Assembly: GCF_934754925.1 (NCBI RefSeq)
Contig: NZ_CAKVJA010000002.1
Coordinates: forward strand, 62,001-126,000
Source of the DNA: an uncultured Clostridium sp.
GTDB lineage: Bacteria; Bacillota; Clostridia; Clostridiales; Clostridiaceae
Direction of reading: 5' to 3'
DNA length: 64,000 nucleotides
Shown: piece by piece, positions 7,748-16,041 of the stretch
Numbering within the stretch: the first letter of the stretch is position 1
How the letters are laid out: each line of letters starts with the position of its first letter
Made by a program: the position numbers and the translations under genes
The notes under the pieces: generated by a model
Told to the model about the DNA's origin: nothing
Databases searched by the model: none
Seen by the model: only the letters and a program-made list of their open reading frames with translations

Positions 7748-9847
7748 ATGGGTCAGAATCTTGTTATTGTAGAGTCACCTGCAAAAGCAAAGACAATTAG
7801 TAAATATTTAGGAAAAAATTATACGGTTGAAGCCTCAATGGGTCATGTTAGAGATTTACCTAAAAGTAAATTAGGTGTTGATATAGAAGATAACTTTAAT
7901 CCAAAATATATAACTATTAGAGGAAAGGGAGAATTAATAGCTAAATTAAAAAAAGCTGCTAAAAAAGCAGATAAAATTTATCTTGCAACCGACCCCGATA
8001 GAGAGGGAGAAGCAATATCATGGCATTTAGCAAATATACTAAAAATTTCAGAAGATGATACATGCAGAATAGTATTTAATGAAATAACTAAAAGTGCTGT
8101 AAAGGAATCAATAAAAGAAGCAAGAAAAATAAATTTAAATTTAGTTGATGCTCAACAAGCAAGAAGAGTATTAGATAGACTTGTTGGTTATGAGATAAGC
8201 CCTATACTTTGGAAAAATGTTAAATGGGGACTAAGTGCAGGAAGAGTTCAATCAGCTGCATTAAAACTTATTTGTGATAAAGAGGAAGAAATTAAAGCTT
8301 TTGAACCAAAGGAATACTGGACAGTAGATTGCGTTTTAAAAAAGGAACGAAAAAAATTCCCAATAAAATTAACAAAGTATGAAAATAAAAAAATAGAAAT
8401 AACAACTGAAGAAGAAGCGCAAAAAATAATAAGAGAATTAGAAAAAAATGAGTATAGAATAGATAAAGTCAAAAAGGGTAATAGATTAAAGAATCCTTTA
8501 CCACCATTTACAACAAGTACTTTACAACAAGAAGCTTCTAAAAAGCTTAACTTTATGACTAAAAGAACTATGTCTATAGCACAAGCTCTTTATGAAGGTG
8601 TTGATGTAAAAGGATATGGTACAGTAGGGTTAATAACTTATATGAGAACTGACTCTGTAAGAATATCAGAAGAGGCACAAGGAAAAGCTATTGACTTTAT
8701 AAAAGAGAATTATGGAAATGAATATATTCCAGAAAAGCCTAGAGTATATAAAGGAAAGAAAAATATTCAAGATGCTCATGAAGCTATAAGACCTTCTCAT
8801 ATAGAAATAACTCCAGAGATAGCAAAAGCAAGTTTATCAGCAGAACAATATAAGTTATATAGTTTAATATGGAAGAGATTTATTGCAAGTCAGATGACTT
8901 CATGTTCATTAAATACAAATAGTATTGATATAGTAAATGGAGCATATTCATTTAAGGCTTCTGGTTCAACTATTAAATTTGATGGTTTTATGAAGGTATA
9001 TGATTATACAACAGAAGATGATGAAAATGATGTATCATTACCAGTATTGGAGGAAGGTGAAATATTATTACCAGCATCTGTAGAAGGTAAGCAACATTTT
9101 ACTCAACCACCAGCAAGATATACAGAAGCATCATTTGTAAAATTGCTAGAAGAAAAGGGAATAGGAAGACCAAGTACCTATGTTCCAACTATATCTACAT
9201 TATTAAGTAGAGATTATGTATCAAGGGAAAAGAAAAATTTAATACCAACTGAATTAGGTTTTATAGTAAATAATATAATGTCAGATTACTTTAAGCAAAT
9301 AGTTGATGTAGATTTTACGGCAGATATGGAAAGAAAGCTTGATTACATTGAAGAGGGTAGTGAAGAATGGAAGGAAGTAGTAGGAGAATTCTTTGCGCCT
9401 CTTAAAGTAGCTATAGATAAAGCAGAAAAAGAAATTTCAAAAGTTGTAATTGAAGATAAAGTAAGTGATGTTCCGTGTGATAAATGTGGAAGAATGATGG
9501 TTATAAAACGTGGAAGATATGGCACTTTTTTAGCGTGTCCAGGATATCCTGAATGTCATAATGCTAAACCAATAGTTGAAGAATTAGAGGTTCCATGTCC
9601 AAAATGTGGTGGAAAAATACTAGCAAAGAGAAGTAAAAAAGGGAAAAAATTCTTTGGATGCTCTAATTATCCAAATTGCGACTTTGTAAGTTGGAATGAA
9701 CCAATAAAAGAACCTTGCTCAAAATGTGGTAGTTATATGACTATTAAATATTCAAAAACTAAGGGTAAATATGCTATATGTTCAAATACTGAATGTGGAA
9801 ATACAATGCCTTTAGAAGAGGATAATGAAAAGAAAGATGATAAGTAA
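7748..9847 (+). CDS. topA: DNA topoisomerase I
   Basis: This is a type IA topoisomerase of 699 residues that relaxes negative supercoils. The Toprim domain starts NLVIVESPAKAKTI and carries the acidic TDPDREGEA motif. The catalytic tyrosine is in ITYMRTDS (about Tyr298). Three C-terminal zinc ribbons follow, beginning CDKCGRMM, CPKCGGKI and CSKCGSYM. The start ATG 7748 lies 8 bases after TAGGAG. The dprA-topA-codY order is common in Firmicutes. Confidence 0.97.
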   Translation: MGQNLVIVESPAKAKTISKYLGKNYTVEASMGHVRDLPKSKLGVDIEDNFNPKYITIRGKGELIAKLKKAAKKADKIYLATDPDREGEAISWHLANILKISEDDTCRIVFNEITKSAVKESIKEARKINLNLVDAQQARRVLDRLVGYEISPILWKNVKWGLSAGRVQSAALKLICDKEEEIKAFEPKEYWTVDCVLKKERKKFPIKLTKYENKKIEITTEEEAQKIIRELEKNEYRIDKVKKGNRLKNPLPPFTTSTLQQEASKKLNFMTKRTMSIAQALYEGVDVKGYGTVGLITYMRTDSVRISEEAQGKAIDFIKENYGNEYIPEKPRVYKGKKNIQDAHEAIRPSHIEITPEIAKASLSAEQYKLYSLIWKRFIASQMTSCSLNTNSIDIVNGAYSFKASGSTIKFDGFMKVYDYTTEDDENDVSLPVLEEGEILLPASVEGKQHFTQPPARYTEASFVKLLEEKGIGRPSTYVPTISTLLSRDYVSREKKNLIPTELGFIVNNIMSDYFKQIVDVDFTADMERKLDYIEEGSEEWKEVVGEFFAPLKVAIDKAEKEISKVVIEDKVSDVPCDKCGRMMVIKRGRYGTFLACPGYPECHNAKPIVEELEVPCPKCGGKILAKRSKKGKKFFGCSNYPNCDFVSWNEPIKEPCSKCGSYMTIKYSKTKGKYAICSNTECGNTMPLEEDNEKKDDK

Positions 9848-9890
9848 ATAAATATTTGTCATGACCTTTGTCGAATGAATGTAAAAATTG

Positions 9891-9919
9891 TTGTAAAAAA
9901 AAATCTTATATGATAGTAT
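9891..9919 (+). promoter_or_regulatory. Likely sigma-A promoter for codY
   Basis: TTGTAA (9891-9896), a 17-base spacer and TAGTAT (9914-9919) lie between topA and codY. The predicted start near 9926 falls just before a perfect inverted repeat. Confidence 0.5.
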
Positions 9920-9936
9920 AAGATTAAGAAGTAATA

Positions 9937-9961
9937 TTTCAAAATTGTGATAATTTTGAAA
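9937..9961 (+). repeat. Perfect 10-bp inverted repeat in the codY leader
   Basis: TTTCAAAATT (9937-9946) and AATTTTGAAA (9952-9961) are separated by GTGAT. No T-run follows, so this is not a terminator. The arms share the AATTTT/GAAA composition of CodY boxes but do not match the 15-base consensus in register. Confidence 0.7.
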
Positions 9962-10005
9962 ATTAACAATGCAGTGATAAAGGTTATGATGGGGGGAGTA
10001 TTTAG

Positions 10006-10782
10006 TTGTCATCATTATTAAATAAAACTAGAAGATTAAATAAAATACTACAAAAGGGTGGAGCAGATCCTGTAGTGTTTGATGATATATGCAAGCTTTT
10101 AAGTGAAGTATTGGCATGTAATGTATATATAATTAGTAGAAAAGGAAAAGTTTTAGGACATACTTTTTCAACAGATTTTGAGTGTGGAATAATGAAAAAA
10201 TATGTTTTAGAAGAATGTAGATTTCCATTATCATATAATGAAAGTCTGTTAAAAATTACAGAAACTTTAGCAAATTCTAAGAGCAATGGTAATTGTGTGT
10301 TTAAAGGAGAAGGTGCTTGTGAAGTTTCTAATAAAATATCTACTATAGTGCCAATAGTAGGGAATCGTGAAAGAATGGGAACATTACTTTTAGCTAGATT
10401 TGGAGAAGAGTTTACAGATGAAGATTTAGTATTAGCAGAACATAGTACAACTATAGTAGGTATGGAAATGTTAAGAGCTAAACAAGATGAATTAGAAGAA
10501 GAAGCTAGAAAGAAAGCTGTAGTTCAATTAGCTATTGGAACTTTATCTTATTCAGAATTAGAAGCGATAGAACATATATTTAATGAGTTAGAAGGTAATG
10601 AAGGACTATTAGTTGCATCTAAAATTGCAGATAAAGTAGGAATAACAAGAAGTGTTATTGTAAATGCTTTAAGAAAATTTGAAAGTGCTGGTGTAATTGA
10701 ATCAAGATCTTTAGGGATGAAAGGAACTCATATTAAAATATTAAATGAAAAATTAATAGAAGAGTTAAAGAAAATAAGATAA
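10006..10782 (+). CDS. codY: GTP-sensing transcriptional pleiotropic regulator CodY
   Basis: CodY senses GTP and branched-chain amino acids and represses nutrient-acquisition, metabolic and often toxin genes. The 258-residue length is normal. An N-terminal GAF domain starts SSLLNKTRRLNKILQ. The C-terminal winged helix includes SKIADKVGITRSVIVNALRK, the conserved recognition helix. The start is TTG 10006, preceded by GGGGGGAG. It has its own promoter and terminator. In B. subtilis the fla/che operon follows codY; here rpsB follows after about 400 bases. Confidence 0.97.
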   Translation: MSSLLNKTRRLNKILQKGGADPVVFDDICKLLSEVLACNVYIISRKGKVLGHTFSTDFECGIMKKYVLEECRFPLSYNESLLKITETLANSKSNGNCVFKGEGACEVSNKISTIVPIVGNRERMGTLLLARFGEEFTDEDLVLAEHSTTIVGMEMLRAKQDELEEEARKKAVVQLAIGTLSYSELEAIEHIFNELEGNEGLLVASKIADKVGITRSVIVNALRKFESAGVIESRSLGMKGTHIKILNEKLIEELKKIR

Positions 10783-10783
10783 A

Positions 10784-10818
10784 AAATAAGCTATACAAAG
10801 GTATAGCTTATTTTTTTT
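10784..10818 (+). terminator. Rho-independent terminator after codY
   Basis: A 13-bp perfect stem (10784-10796 with 10801-10813) with an AAAG loop runs into TTTTTTTT. Confidence 0.92.
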
Positions 10819-10832
10819 CAGTATAATATTAC

Positions 10833-10876
10833 ATATTTATTAACTTTTATTATATAAAATAAAAGTTAATAAATAT
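10833..10876. repeat. Perfect 19-bp inverted repeat between codY and rpsB
   Basis: The arms 10833-10851 and 10858-10876 are exact reverse complements around a 6-base loop. They are almost entirely A/T, with one C/G per arm. No T-run follows on either strand. The rest of 10877-11044 is AT-rich with no gene that I can support. Confidence 0.75.
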
Positions 10877-11044
10877 AAAGAAGATACATAATTAAATTTA
10901 GTTTTATATTTTAAAATTAGGATATAATATATAGTGGATATTTTAAATTATGTAAAAGTGTTAGTGTTTAATGAGTTTTTTATGCAAACAATATAATAAA
11001 TTTATGGTTTTATGACGTGAAAGATAAAATATGCAAAAAATATG

Positions 11045-11073
11045 TTGCTAGGATATAAAGCTTATGATATACT
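11045..11073 (+). promoter_or_regulatory. Sigma-A promoter for rpsB
   Basis: TTGCTA (11045-11050), a 17-base spacer and TATACT (11068-11073) give a start near 11080 and a leader of about 100 bases. Confidence 0.6.
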
Positions 11074-11079
11074 AACCTA

Positions 11080-11170
11080 GGTAAATAAATACGCACACAA
11101 CCCAATTTATAAAGTTGGTGCCTAAATTTGGGTAGCTTTATAGGAATGAAGGTTGTGGAGGAAAAAACCA
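11080..11170 (+). ncRNA. Structured 5' leader of rpsB (putative S2 leader)
   Basis: An outer stem CACAACC / GGTTGTG (11096-11102 with 11151-11157) encloses an inner stem TATAAAG / CTTTATA (11108-11114 with 11136-11142). The closing strand ends just before the GGAGG of rpsB. The nested shape upstream of a ribosomal protein gene suggests autoregulation by S2. That role is inferred. Confidence 0.5.
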
Positions 11171-11182
11171 GGAGGTAACAAA

Positions 11183-11884
11183 ATGTCAGTAATATCAATG
11201 AAACAATTATTAGAAGCAGGTGTACACTTCGGACACCAAACAAGAAGATGGAACCCTAAGATGGCTCCATATATATTCACAGAAAGAAACGGAATATATA
11301 TAATAGATCTTCAAAAGACAGTTAAGAAGGTAGAAGAAGCTTACAACTTCATCAGAGAAGTATCAACTGAAGGAAAAGACATCCTTTTCGTTGGAACTAA
11401 GAAACAAGCTCAAGAAGCTATTCAAGAAGAAGCTATAAGATCAAACATGCACTTCGTAAACAACAGATGGTTAGGTGGTATGTTAACTAACTTCAAAACT
11501 ATCAAAACTAGAATTAAGAGATTAGAAGAATTACAACAAATGGAACAAGATGGAACATTTGATGTTTTACCTAAGAAAGAAGTAATCAAATTAAAAGGTG
11601 AAATGGAAAAATTACAAACTAACCTTGGTGGTATCACTAACTTAGATGTTAACAACATCGGAGCTATGTTTGTAGTTGACCCAAGAAAAGAAAAGAACGC
11701 TATATCAGAAGCTAAGATATTAGGAATTCCAGTAGTAGCTATAGTTGATACTAACTGTGATCCAGAAGAAGTTGATTACGTAATTCCAGGAAATGACGAT
11801 GCTATCAGAGCTGTTAAATTAATAACTGCTAAATTAGCTGACGGAATCATCGAAGGAAGACAAGGCGAACAATTAGCTGAATAA
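11183..11884 (+). CDS. rpsB: 30S ribosomal protein S2
   Basis: S2 has 233 residues here. LLEAGVHFGHQTRRWNPKM near the start, FVNNRWLGGMLTNFKT and the later IPVVAIVDTNCDP are hallmark sequences. I chose ATG 11183, preceded by AGGAGGTAAC; the longer TTG-initiated form at 11153 runs back through the leader. tsf follows in the classical rpsB-tsf pair. Codon use is strongly biased toward C-ending codons. Confidence 0.98.
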   Translation: MSVISMKQLLEAGVHFGHQTRRWNPKMAPYIFTERNGIYIIDLQKTVKKVEEAYNFIREVSTEGKDILFVGTKKQAQEAIQEEAIRSNMHFVNNRWLGGMLTNFKTIKTRIKRLEELQQMEQDGTFDVLPKKEVIKLKGEMEKLQTNLGGITNLDVNNIGAMFVVDPRKEKNAISEAKILGIPVVAIVDTNCDPEEVDYVIPGNDDAIRAVKLITAKLADGIIEGRQGEQLAE

Positions 11885-11893
11885 TAATTTTAA

Positions 11894-11925
11894 GAGGTAG
11901 GTGAGGGAAACTTCATTTACCTTTT
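11894..11925 (+). terminator. Weak intercistronic hairpin between rpsB and tsf
   Basis: AGGTAGGTGA (11895-11904) pairs with TCATTTACCT (11913-11922) using two G-T pairs and is followed by only TTTT. It may partially terminate and set the S2:EF-Ts ratio. Confidence 0.4.
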
Positions 11926-11970
11926 AACCTAAAATATGGTTTACATTTAATGTTAAGGAGGAATTTAATA

Positions 11971-12885
11971 ATGATAACTGCTAAATCAGTTAAAGAATTA
12001 AGAGAAATGACTGGTGCAGGAATGATGGACTGCAAAAAGGCTTTAGTTGAAACAGAAGGAAACATAGAAAAAGCTGTTGAATTTTTAAGAGAAAAGGGAT
12101 TAGCTGCTGCTGCTAAGAAAGCTGGTAGAGTTGCTGCTGAAGGTATAGTTAAGACTTTCGTTTCAGCTGACAAGAAAACTGCTGCTATGGTAGAAGTTAA
12201 CTGTGAAACTGACTTCGTTGCTGCTAACGAAGAATTCGTTTCATTCGCAACAAAAGTTGCAGAAATGGCTGCTAACACTTCAGCTACAACTGTTGAAGAA
12301 TTAGTTGCTGAAAAATTTGATGGTGAATCTACTGTAACTGAAGCTTTAACAGCTTTAATAGCAAAATTAGGCGAAAACATGACAGTAAGAAGATTTGTTA
12401 AATTCAACATAGAAAACGGAGCTATAGCTAGCTACATCCACGGTGGCGGAAGAATCGGAGTTATGGTTGAAGTTGCTAGTGAATCTACAGATGTTGCTGT
12501 ATTAGAAGAAGTTGCTAAGGAAGTTTGTATGCAAGTTGCTGCTGCAAATCCTTTATTCTTAAGCAGAGAGCAAGTAGATAACGAAGCTTTAGAAAAAGAA
12601 AAAGAAATCTACAGAGTTCAAGCATTAAATGAAGGAAAACCAGAAAATATCGTTGAAAAAATGGTAATGGGAAGAATTCAAAAGTACTACAAAGAAGTTT
12701 GTCTTTTAGATCAAGCATGGGTTAAAGATGGAGATAAGTCAATATCTAAATTCTTAGAAGAAAAATCTAAAGAAGTTGGTTCTCCAATAACTGTTACAAG
12801 ATACGCTAGATTCGAAAGAGGAGAAGGTATCGAAAAAGTTGAAGAAGACTTCGCTGCAGAAGTTGCTAAGACTATGGGTATGTAA
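11971..12885 (+). CDS. tsf: Translation elongation factor Ts
   Basis: EF-Ts is the nucleotide exchange factor for EF-Tu and has 304 residues here. The N-terminal UBA-like region has SVKELREMTGAGMMDCKKAL, and the core has VNCETDFVAANEEF, both signature segments. I chose ATG 11971 with AAGGAGGAA upstream; the earlier ATG at 11950 has no site. It is paired with rpsB. Long opposite-strand ORFs here are codon-bias shadows. Confidence 0.98.
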   Translation: MITAKSVKELREMTGAGMMDCKKALVETEGNIEKAVEFLREKGLAAAAKKAGRVAAEGIVKTFVSADKKTAAMVEVNCETDFVAANEEFVSFATKVAEMAANTSATTVEELVAEKFDGESTVTEALTALIAKLGENMTVRRFVKFNIENGAIASYIHGGGRIGVMVEVASESTDVAVLEEVAKEVCMQVAAANPLFLSREQVDNEALEKEKEIYRVQALNEGKPENIVEKMVMGRIQKYYKEVCLLDQAWVKDGDKSISKFLEEKSKEVGSPITVTRYARFERGEGIEKVEEDFAAEVAKTMGM

Positions 12886-12890
12886 TATCA

Positions 12891-12918
12891 AGAGAACACT
12901 TTTGTGTTCTCTTTTTTT
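12891..12918 (+). terminator. Rho-independent terminator after tsf
   Basis: The 9-bp perfect stem AGAGAACAC / GTGTTCTCT is followed by TTTTTT. It separates rpsB-tsf from pyrH-frr. Confidence 0.9.
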
Positions 12919-12954
12919 AAGGAAAAGAGTACATATATAGCAGGAGGGATTACA

Positions 12955-13665
12955 ATGACAAATATTAAATATAAGAGAGTAATGTTAAAAATATCAGGCG
13001 AGGCTTTATCAGGAACAAATGGATTTGGGTTTGATTTTGATGTAGTAGGAAGAATTGCAAGAGAAGTTAAGACTTTAGTAGATATGAATGTTGAAGTTGG
13101 TTTAGTTGTAGGTGGCGGAAACATATGGAGAGGTAGAACTGGTGAAGGTATGGACAGAACTACAGCAGACCATATGGGAATGTTAGCTACTTGTATAAAT
13201 GCATTAGCACTTCAAGATGCTTTAGAAGGTATAGGAGTTAAAACAAGAGTACAAACTGCTATAGAAATGAAAGAAATAGCTGAGCCTTTTATAAGAAGAA
13301 GAGCTGTTAGACATTTAGAAAAGGGAAGAGTTGTAATTTTTGGGGCAGGTTCAGGAAATCCGTATTTCTCAACTGATACAGCTGCAGCCTTAAGAGCAGC
13401 CGAAATAGAAGCAGATGTAATTTTACTTGCTAAAAATGTTGATGGTGTATACGATAAAGATCCAAATAAGTTTGCAGATGCTAAAAAATATGATAAACTA
13501 ACATATATGGAAGTAATTGAACAAGGATTACAAGTAATGGATACAACAGCAACTACATTATGTATGGACAATAATATTCCAATATTAGTTTTTGGTATTA
13601 GTGAAGAAGGTAATATCAAAAAGGTAATGGAAGGAGAAAAAATAGGTACAATAGTATCTAAATAA
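12955..13665 (+). CDS. pyrH: UMP kinase
   Basis: PyrH phosphorylates UMP to UDP and is a hexameric amino-acid-kinase-fold enzyme. The 236-residue product has VMLKISGEALSG at the N-terminus, VVGGGNIWRGR in the glycine loop and GTGNP-like GAGSGNPYFSTDTAA for substrate binding. I chose ATG 12955 with CAGGAGGGAT upstream; the longer TTG start at 12904 lies inside the tsf terminator. frr follows 13 bases later. Confidence 0.97.
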   Translation: MTNIKYKRVMLKISGEALSGTNGFGFDFDVVGRIAREVKTLVDMNVEVGLVVGGGNIWRGRTGEGMDRTTADHMGMLATCINALALQDALEGIGVKTRVQTAIEMKEIAEPFIRRRAVRHLEKGRVVIFGAGSGNPYFSTDTAAALRAAEIEADVILLAKNVDGVYDKDPNKFADAKKYDKLTYMEVIEQGLQVMDTTATTLCMDNNIPILVFGISEEGNIKKVMEGEKIGTIVSK

Positions 13666-13678
13666 TAGGGAGGATTAT

Positions 13679-14236
13679 ATGATAAAAGAATTATTAAGCA
13701 TAGCAGAATCAAAAATGCAAAAAACGATTTCTGTTTTAACTTCAGATTTAACAACATTAAAAGCTGGTAGAGCTAACCCAAAGATGCTTGATAGAATACA
13801 AGTAGAAGCATATGGTGGATTATGCCCAATAGAACAAGTTGGGAATATATCTGCTCCAGAGCCAAGAATGTTAGTTATAACTCCTTGGGATAAGTCATTA
13901 TTAAAAGATATAGAAAAGGCAATTTTAAAATCTGACTTAGGAATTAACCCTTCTAATGATGGATCTATAATTAGATTATTAGTTCCTGAATTAACAGAAG
14001 AAACAAGAAAAAATCTTGTTAAGAATGTTAAAAAGTTAGGTGAAGATGCTAAAGTAGCAATTAGATCTATAAGAAGAGATGCTAATGAAAAGATTAAGGC
14101 ATTAAAAAAGGATGGACATATTTCAGAAGATGAAGTTAAAAAGGGTGAAGAAGCTGTTCAAAAGAAAACAGATCAATTTGTTAAAGAAATAGATTCACTT
14201 ATTGTAGCTAAGGAAAAAGAGATTATGTCAATTTAG
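13679..14236 (+). CDS. frr: Ribosome recycling factor
   Basis: RRF splits post-termination ribosomes with EF-G. The 185-residue length is canonical. LKAGRANPKMLDRIQVEAYG and VRIPELTEE-like LLVPELTEETRKNLVK are the conserved segments, and the rest is the three-helix bundle domain. The ribosome binding site GGGAGG is good. It is in an operon with pyrH and is closed by a terminator. Confidence 0.97.
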   Translation: MIKELLSIAESKMQKTISVLTSDLTTLKAGRANPKMLDRIQVEAYGGLCPIEQVGNISAPEPRMLVITPWDKSLLKDIEKAILKSDLGINPSNDGSIIRLLVPELTEETRKNLVKNVKKLGEDAKVAIRSIRRDANEKIKALKKDGHISEDEVKKGEEAVQKKTDQFVKEIDSLIVAKEKEIMSI

Positions 14237-14262
14237 AACCTGCTATTTAGCAGGTTCTTTTC
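14236..14262 (+). terminator. Rho-independent terminator after frr
   Basis: The stem GAACCTGCT / AGCAGGTTC with an ATTT loop is followed by TTTTC. Confidence 0.88.
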
Positions 14263-14336
14263 TTAATTGTAAATTTAAAATAATTAAGAAATAGGATAAG
14301 GGTTTTATATAAAGTAAATTGGAGGCAAGAAAGGAA

Positions 14337-15095
14337 ATGTTTAATTTTTTTAAAGCTAGTAAAAATAATGAAGAATTAAATATAGAGATAGATGAGAAAA
14401 ATATTCCTCAACATGTAGCCATAATTATGGATGGAAACGGAAGATGGGCAAAGAAAAGAAACATGCCTAGAACTATGGGCCATAAAGCTGGAGTTGAAAC
14501 TATCAGAAGAATAGTAAAAGAAGCTGATAGATTAGGAATAAAATTTATTACCTTATATGCATTTTCAACTGAAAATTGGAAAAGACCAAAAGATGAAGTT
14601 AATGCTTTAATGAAATTATTAGTTCAGTATTTAAAAAGTGAAGTTGGGGAGTTACATAAAAATGGAGTTATATTACGAGTTTTAGGTGATATAAGTCAAC
14701 TTCAAGATGAATGTAGAAAAGAAATTGAAGACTCTATAGAGTTAACAAAAAATAATACAGGATTAGTATTAAACGTTGCCTTTAATTATGGAGGAAGAGA
14801 TGAAATAGTAAGAGCTGTAAAAAATATAGTTACTGATATTGAAAATGGGAAGATAAATAAAGAAGATATTACAAAAGAAAGATTTTCAGATTATTTATAT
14901 ACCAATGATTGCCCAGATCCAGATTTAATAATAAGACCTTCAGGTGAGCAAAGAATAAGTAATTTTTTATTATGGCAATGTGCATATTCAGAATTTTGGT
15001 ATTCAAATGTGAATTGGCCAGATTTTAGTGAAAAAGATTTACAAAAGGCAATTTATGATTATCAAAATAGAGATAGAAGATATGGTGGAGTTTAG
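14337..15095 (+). CDS. uppS: Undecaprenyl pyrophosphate synthase (isoprenyl transferase)
   Basis: UppS extends farnesyl-PP with isopentenyl-PP to make the lipid carrier for cell wall synthesis. The 252-residue protein shows HVAIIMDGNGRWAKKR with the catalytic Asp, then GHKAGVETIRRI, TLYAFSTENWKRP and the dimer motif DLIIRPSGEQRISNFLLW. I chose ATG 14337, 11 bases after GGAGG; a TTG at 14319 would overlap that site. cdsA follows in the same operon. Confidence 0.97.
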   Translation: MFNFFKASKNNEELNIEIDEKNIPQHVAIIMDGNGRWAKKRNMPRTMGHKAGVETIRRIVKEADRLGIKFITLYAFSTENWKRPKDEVNALMKLLVQYLKSEVGELHKNGVILRVLGDISQLQDECRKEIEDSIELTKNNTGLVLNVAFNYGGRDEIVRAVKNIVTDIENGKINKEDITKERFSDYLYTNDCPDPDLIIRPSGEQRISNFLLWQCAYSEFWYSNVNWPDFSEKDLQKAIYDYQNRDRRYGGV

Positions 15096-15113
15096 TTAGA
15101 GGAGGGTAAAGGA

Positions 15114-15908
15114 TTGAAATTAAATAGTAGATATTTAGGAGCACTTGTACTTGCTCCATTATTAATTTTTGTACTTTTAGGTGGATTACCATTAAAGTTA
15201 TTTACTATAGCATTATCAGTATGTGGATTATATGAGTTTTATCATGCTTTAAAAACAAAAGAAATTAAGAGTATTCCAATAATTAGTTATATATTATTAG
15301 TTATTTATTATTTACTTAATAATGATTTTGAAAAAATGATGTATATTTTAGTTATAGCCATGGTAATAGGATTAATAATACCTATAATTGATTTAAAATA
15401 TTCATTTGTAGATATAGCTATAACTTTCTTAGGATTTATCTATGTTGTAATATTATTCAGCTTTATTCCATTAGTTAATGAAAAAGTTGGTGGACAGTTT
15501 TTAGTATGGTTAATATTTATTGGATCATGGCTTTCTGATACAGTAGCATACTATTTTGGTAGATTCTTTGGTAAACATAAGCTTTGTCCAAAGGTAAGTC
15601 CTAAGAAAACAATTGAGGGATCAATTGGTGGGTTTTTAGGTGCTACTCTTGGATGTGGACTATTTGGTATAGTAGTTAGTGCATATGTTCCACAAGTAGC
15701 TATAATTCATTTCTTCTTAGTAGGAGCACTATGTGGAATCATGGGGCAATTTGGAGATTTAGTTGCATCATCTATTAAAAGATTTGTTGGCCTAAAGGAC
15801 TATAGCAATCTTATTCCAGGACATGGTGGTATATTAGATAGATTTGATTCTATTTTATTTAATGCAGTAGTTGTTTTTTACTATTTAACATTTATAGTAG
15901 GAATTTAA
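15114..15908 (+). CDS. cdsA: Phosphatidate cytidylyltransferase
   Basis: CdsA makes CDP-diacylglycerol from phosphatidate and CTP in the membrane. The 264-residue protein has multiple hydrophobic segments and ends with the family signature: SSIKRFVGLKDYSNLIPGHG followed by GILDRFDS. The start is TTG 15114 with GGAGGG upstream. It sits 18 bases after uppS, a near-universal pairing, and a terminator follows. Confidence 0.96.
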   Translation: MKLNSRYLGALVLAPLLIFVLLGGLPLKLFTIALSVCGLYEFYHALKTKEIKSIPIISYILLVIYYLLNNDFEKMMYILVIAMVIGLIIPIIDLKYSFVDIAITFLGFIYVVILFSFIPLVNEKVGGQFLVWLIFIGSWLSDTVAYYFGRFFGKHKLCPKVSPKKTIEGSIGGFLGATLGCGLFGIVVSAYVPQVAIIHFFLVGALCGIMGQFGDLVASSIKRFVGLKDYSNLIPGHGGILDRFDSILFNAVVVFYYLTFIVGI

Positions 15909-15915
15909 TAAGATT

Positions 15916-15947
15916 AGGATACAATGGTTTAACTATTGTATCCTTTT
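15916..15947 (+). terminator. Rho-independent terminator after cdsA
   Basis: The 10-bp stem AGGATACAAT / ATTGTATCCT is followed by TTTTG. Confidence 0.85.
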
Positions 15948-16041
15948 GTATTTTGTAATTGAAATATAGTCTAAATTAAATTATGTATTAATAAATTAAT
16001 AATGTAATATGTTATAAGATTAATTTAAATTAGGAGGAAAA

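Noticed and set aside
9930..9970. Canonical CodY box in the codY leader
   Set aside because: The palindrome is perfect but no 15-base window matches the AATTTTCWGAAAATT consensus in register closely enough; reported only as an inverted repeat.
10784..11182. Flagellar/chemotaxis operon between codY and rpsB
   Set aside because: Expected from B. subtilis order, but only about 400 bases of non-coding sequence are present.
11913..12410. Long minus-strand ORF of 165 codons opposite tsf
   Set aside because: It is the antisense shadow of strongly biased tsf codons. It has no ribosome binding site and no recognisable domain.
13212..13757. Minus-strand ORF of 181 codons opposite pyrH and frr
   Set aside because: It overlaps two well-supported genes and lacks a ribosome binding site and family features.
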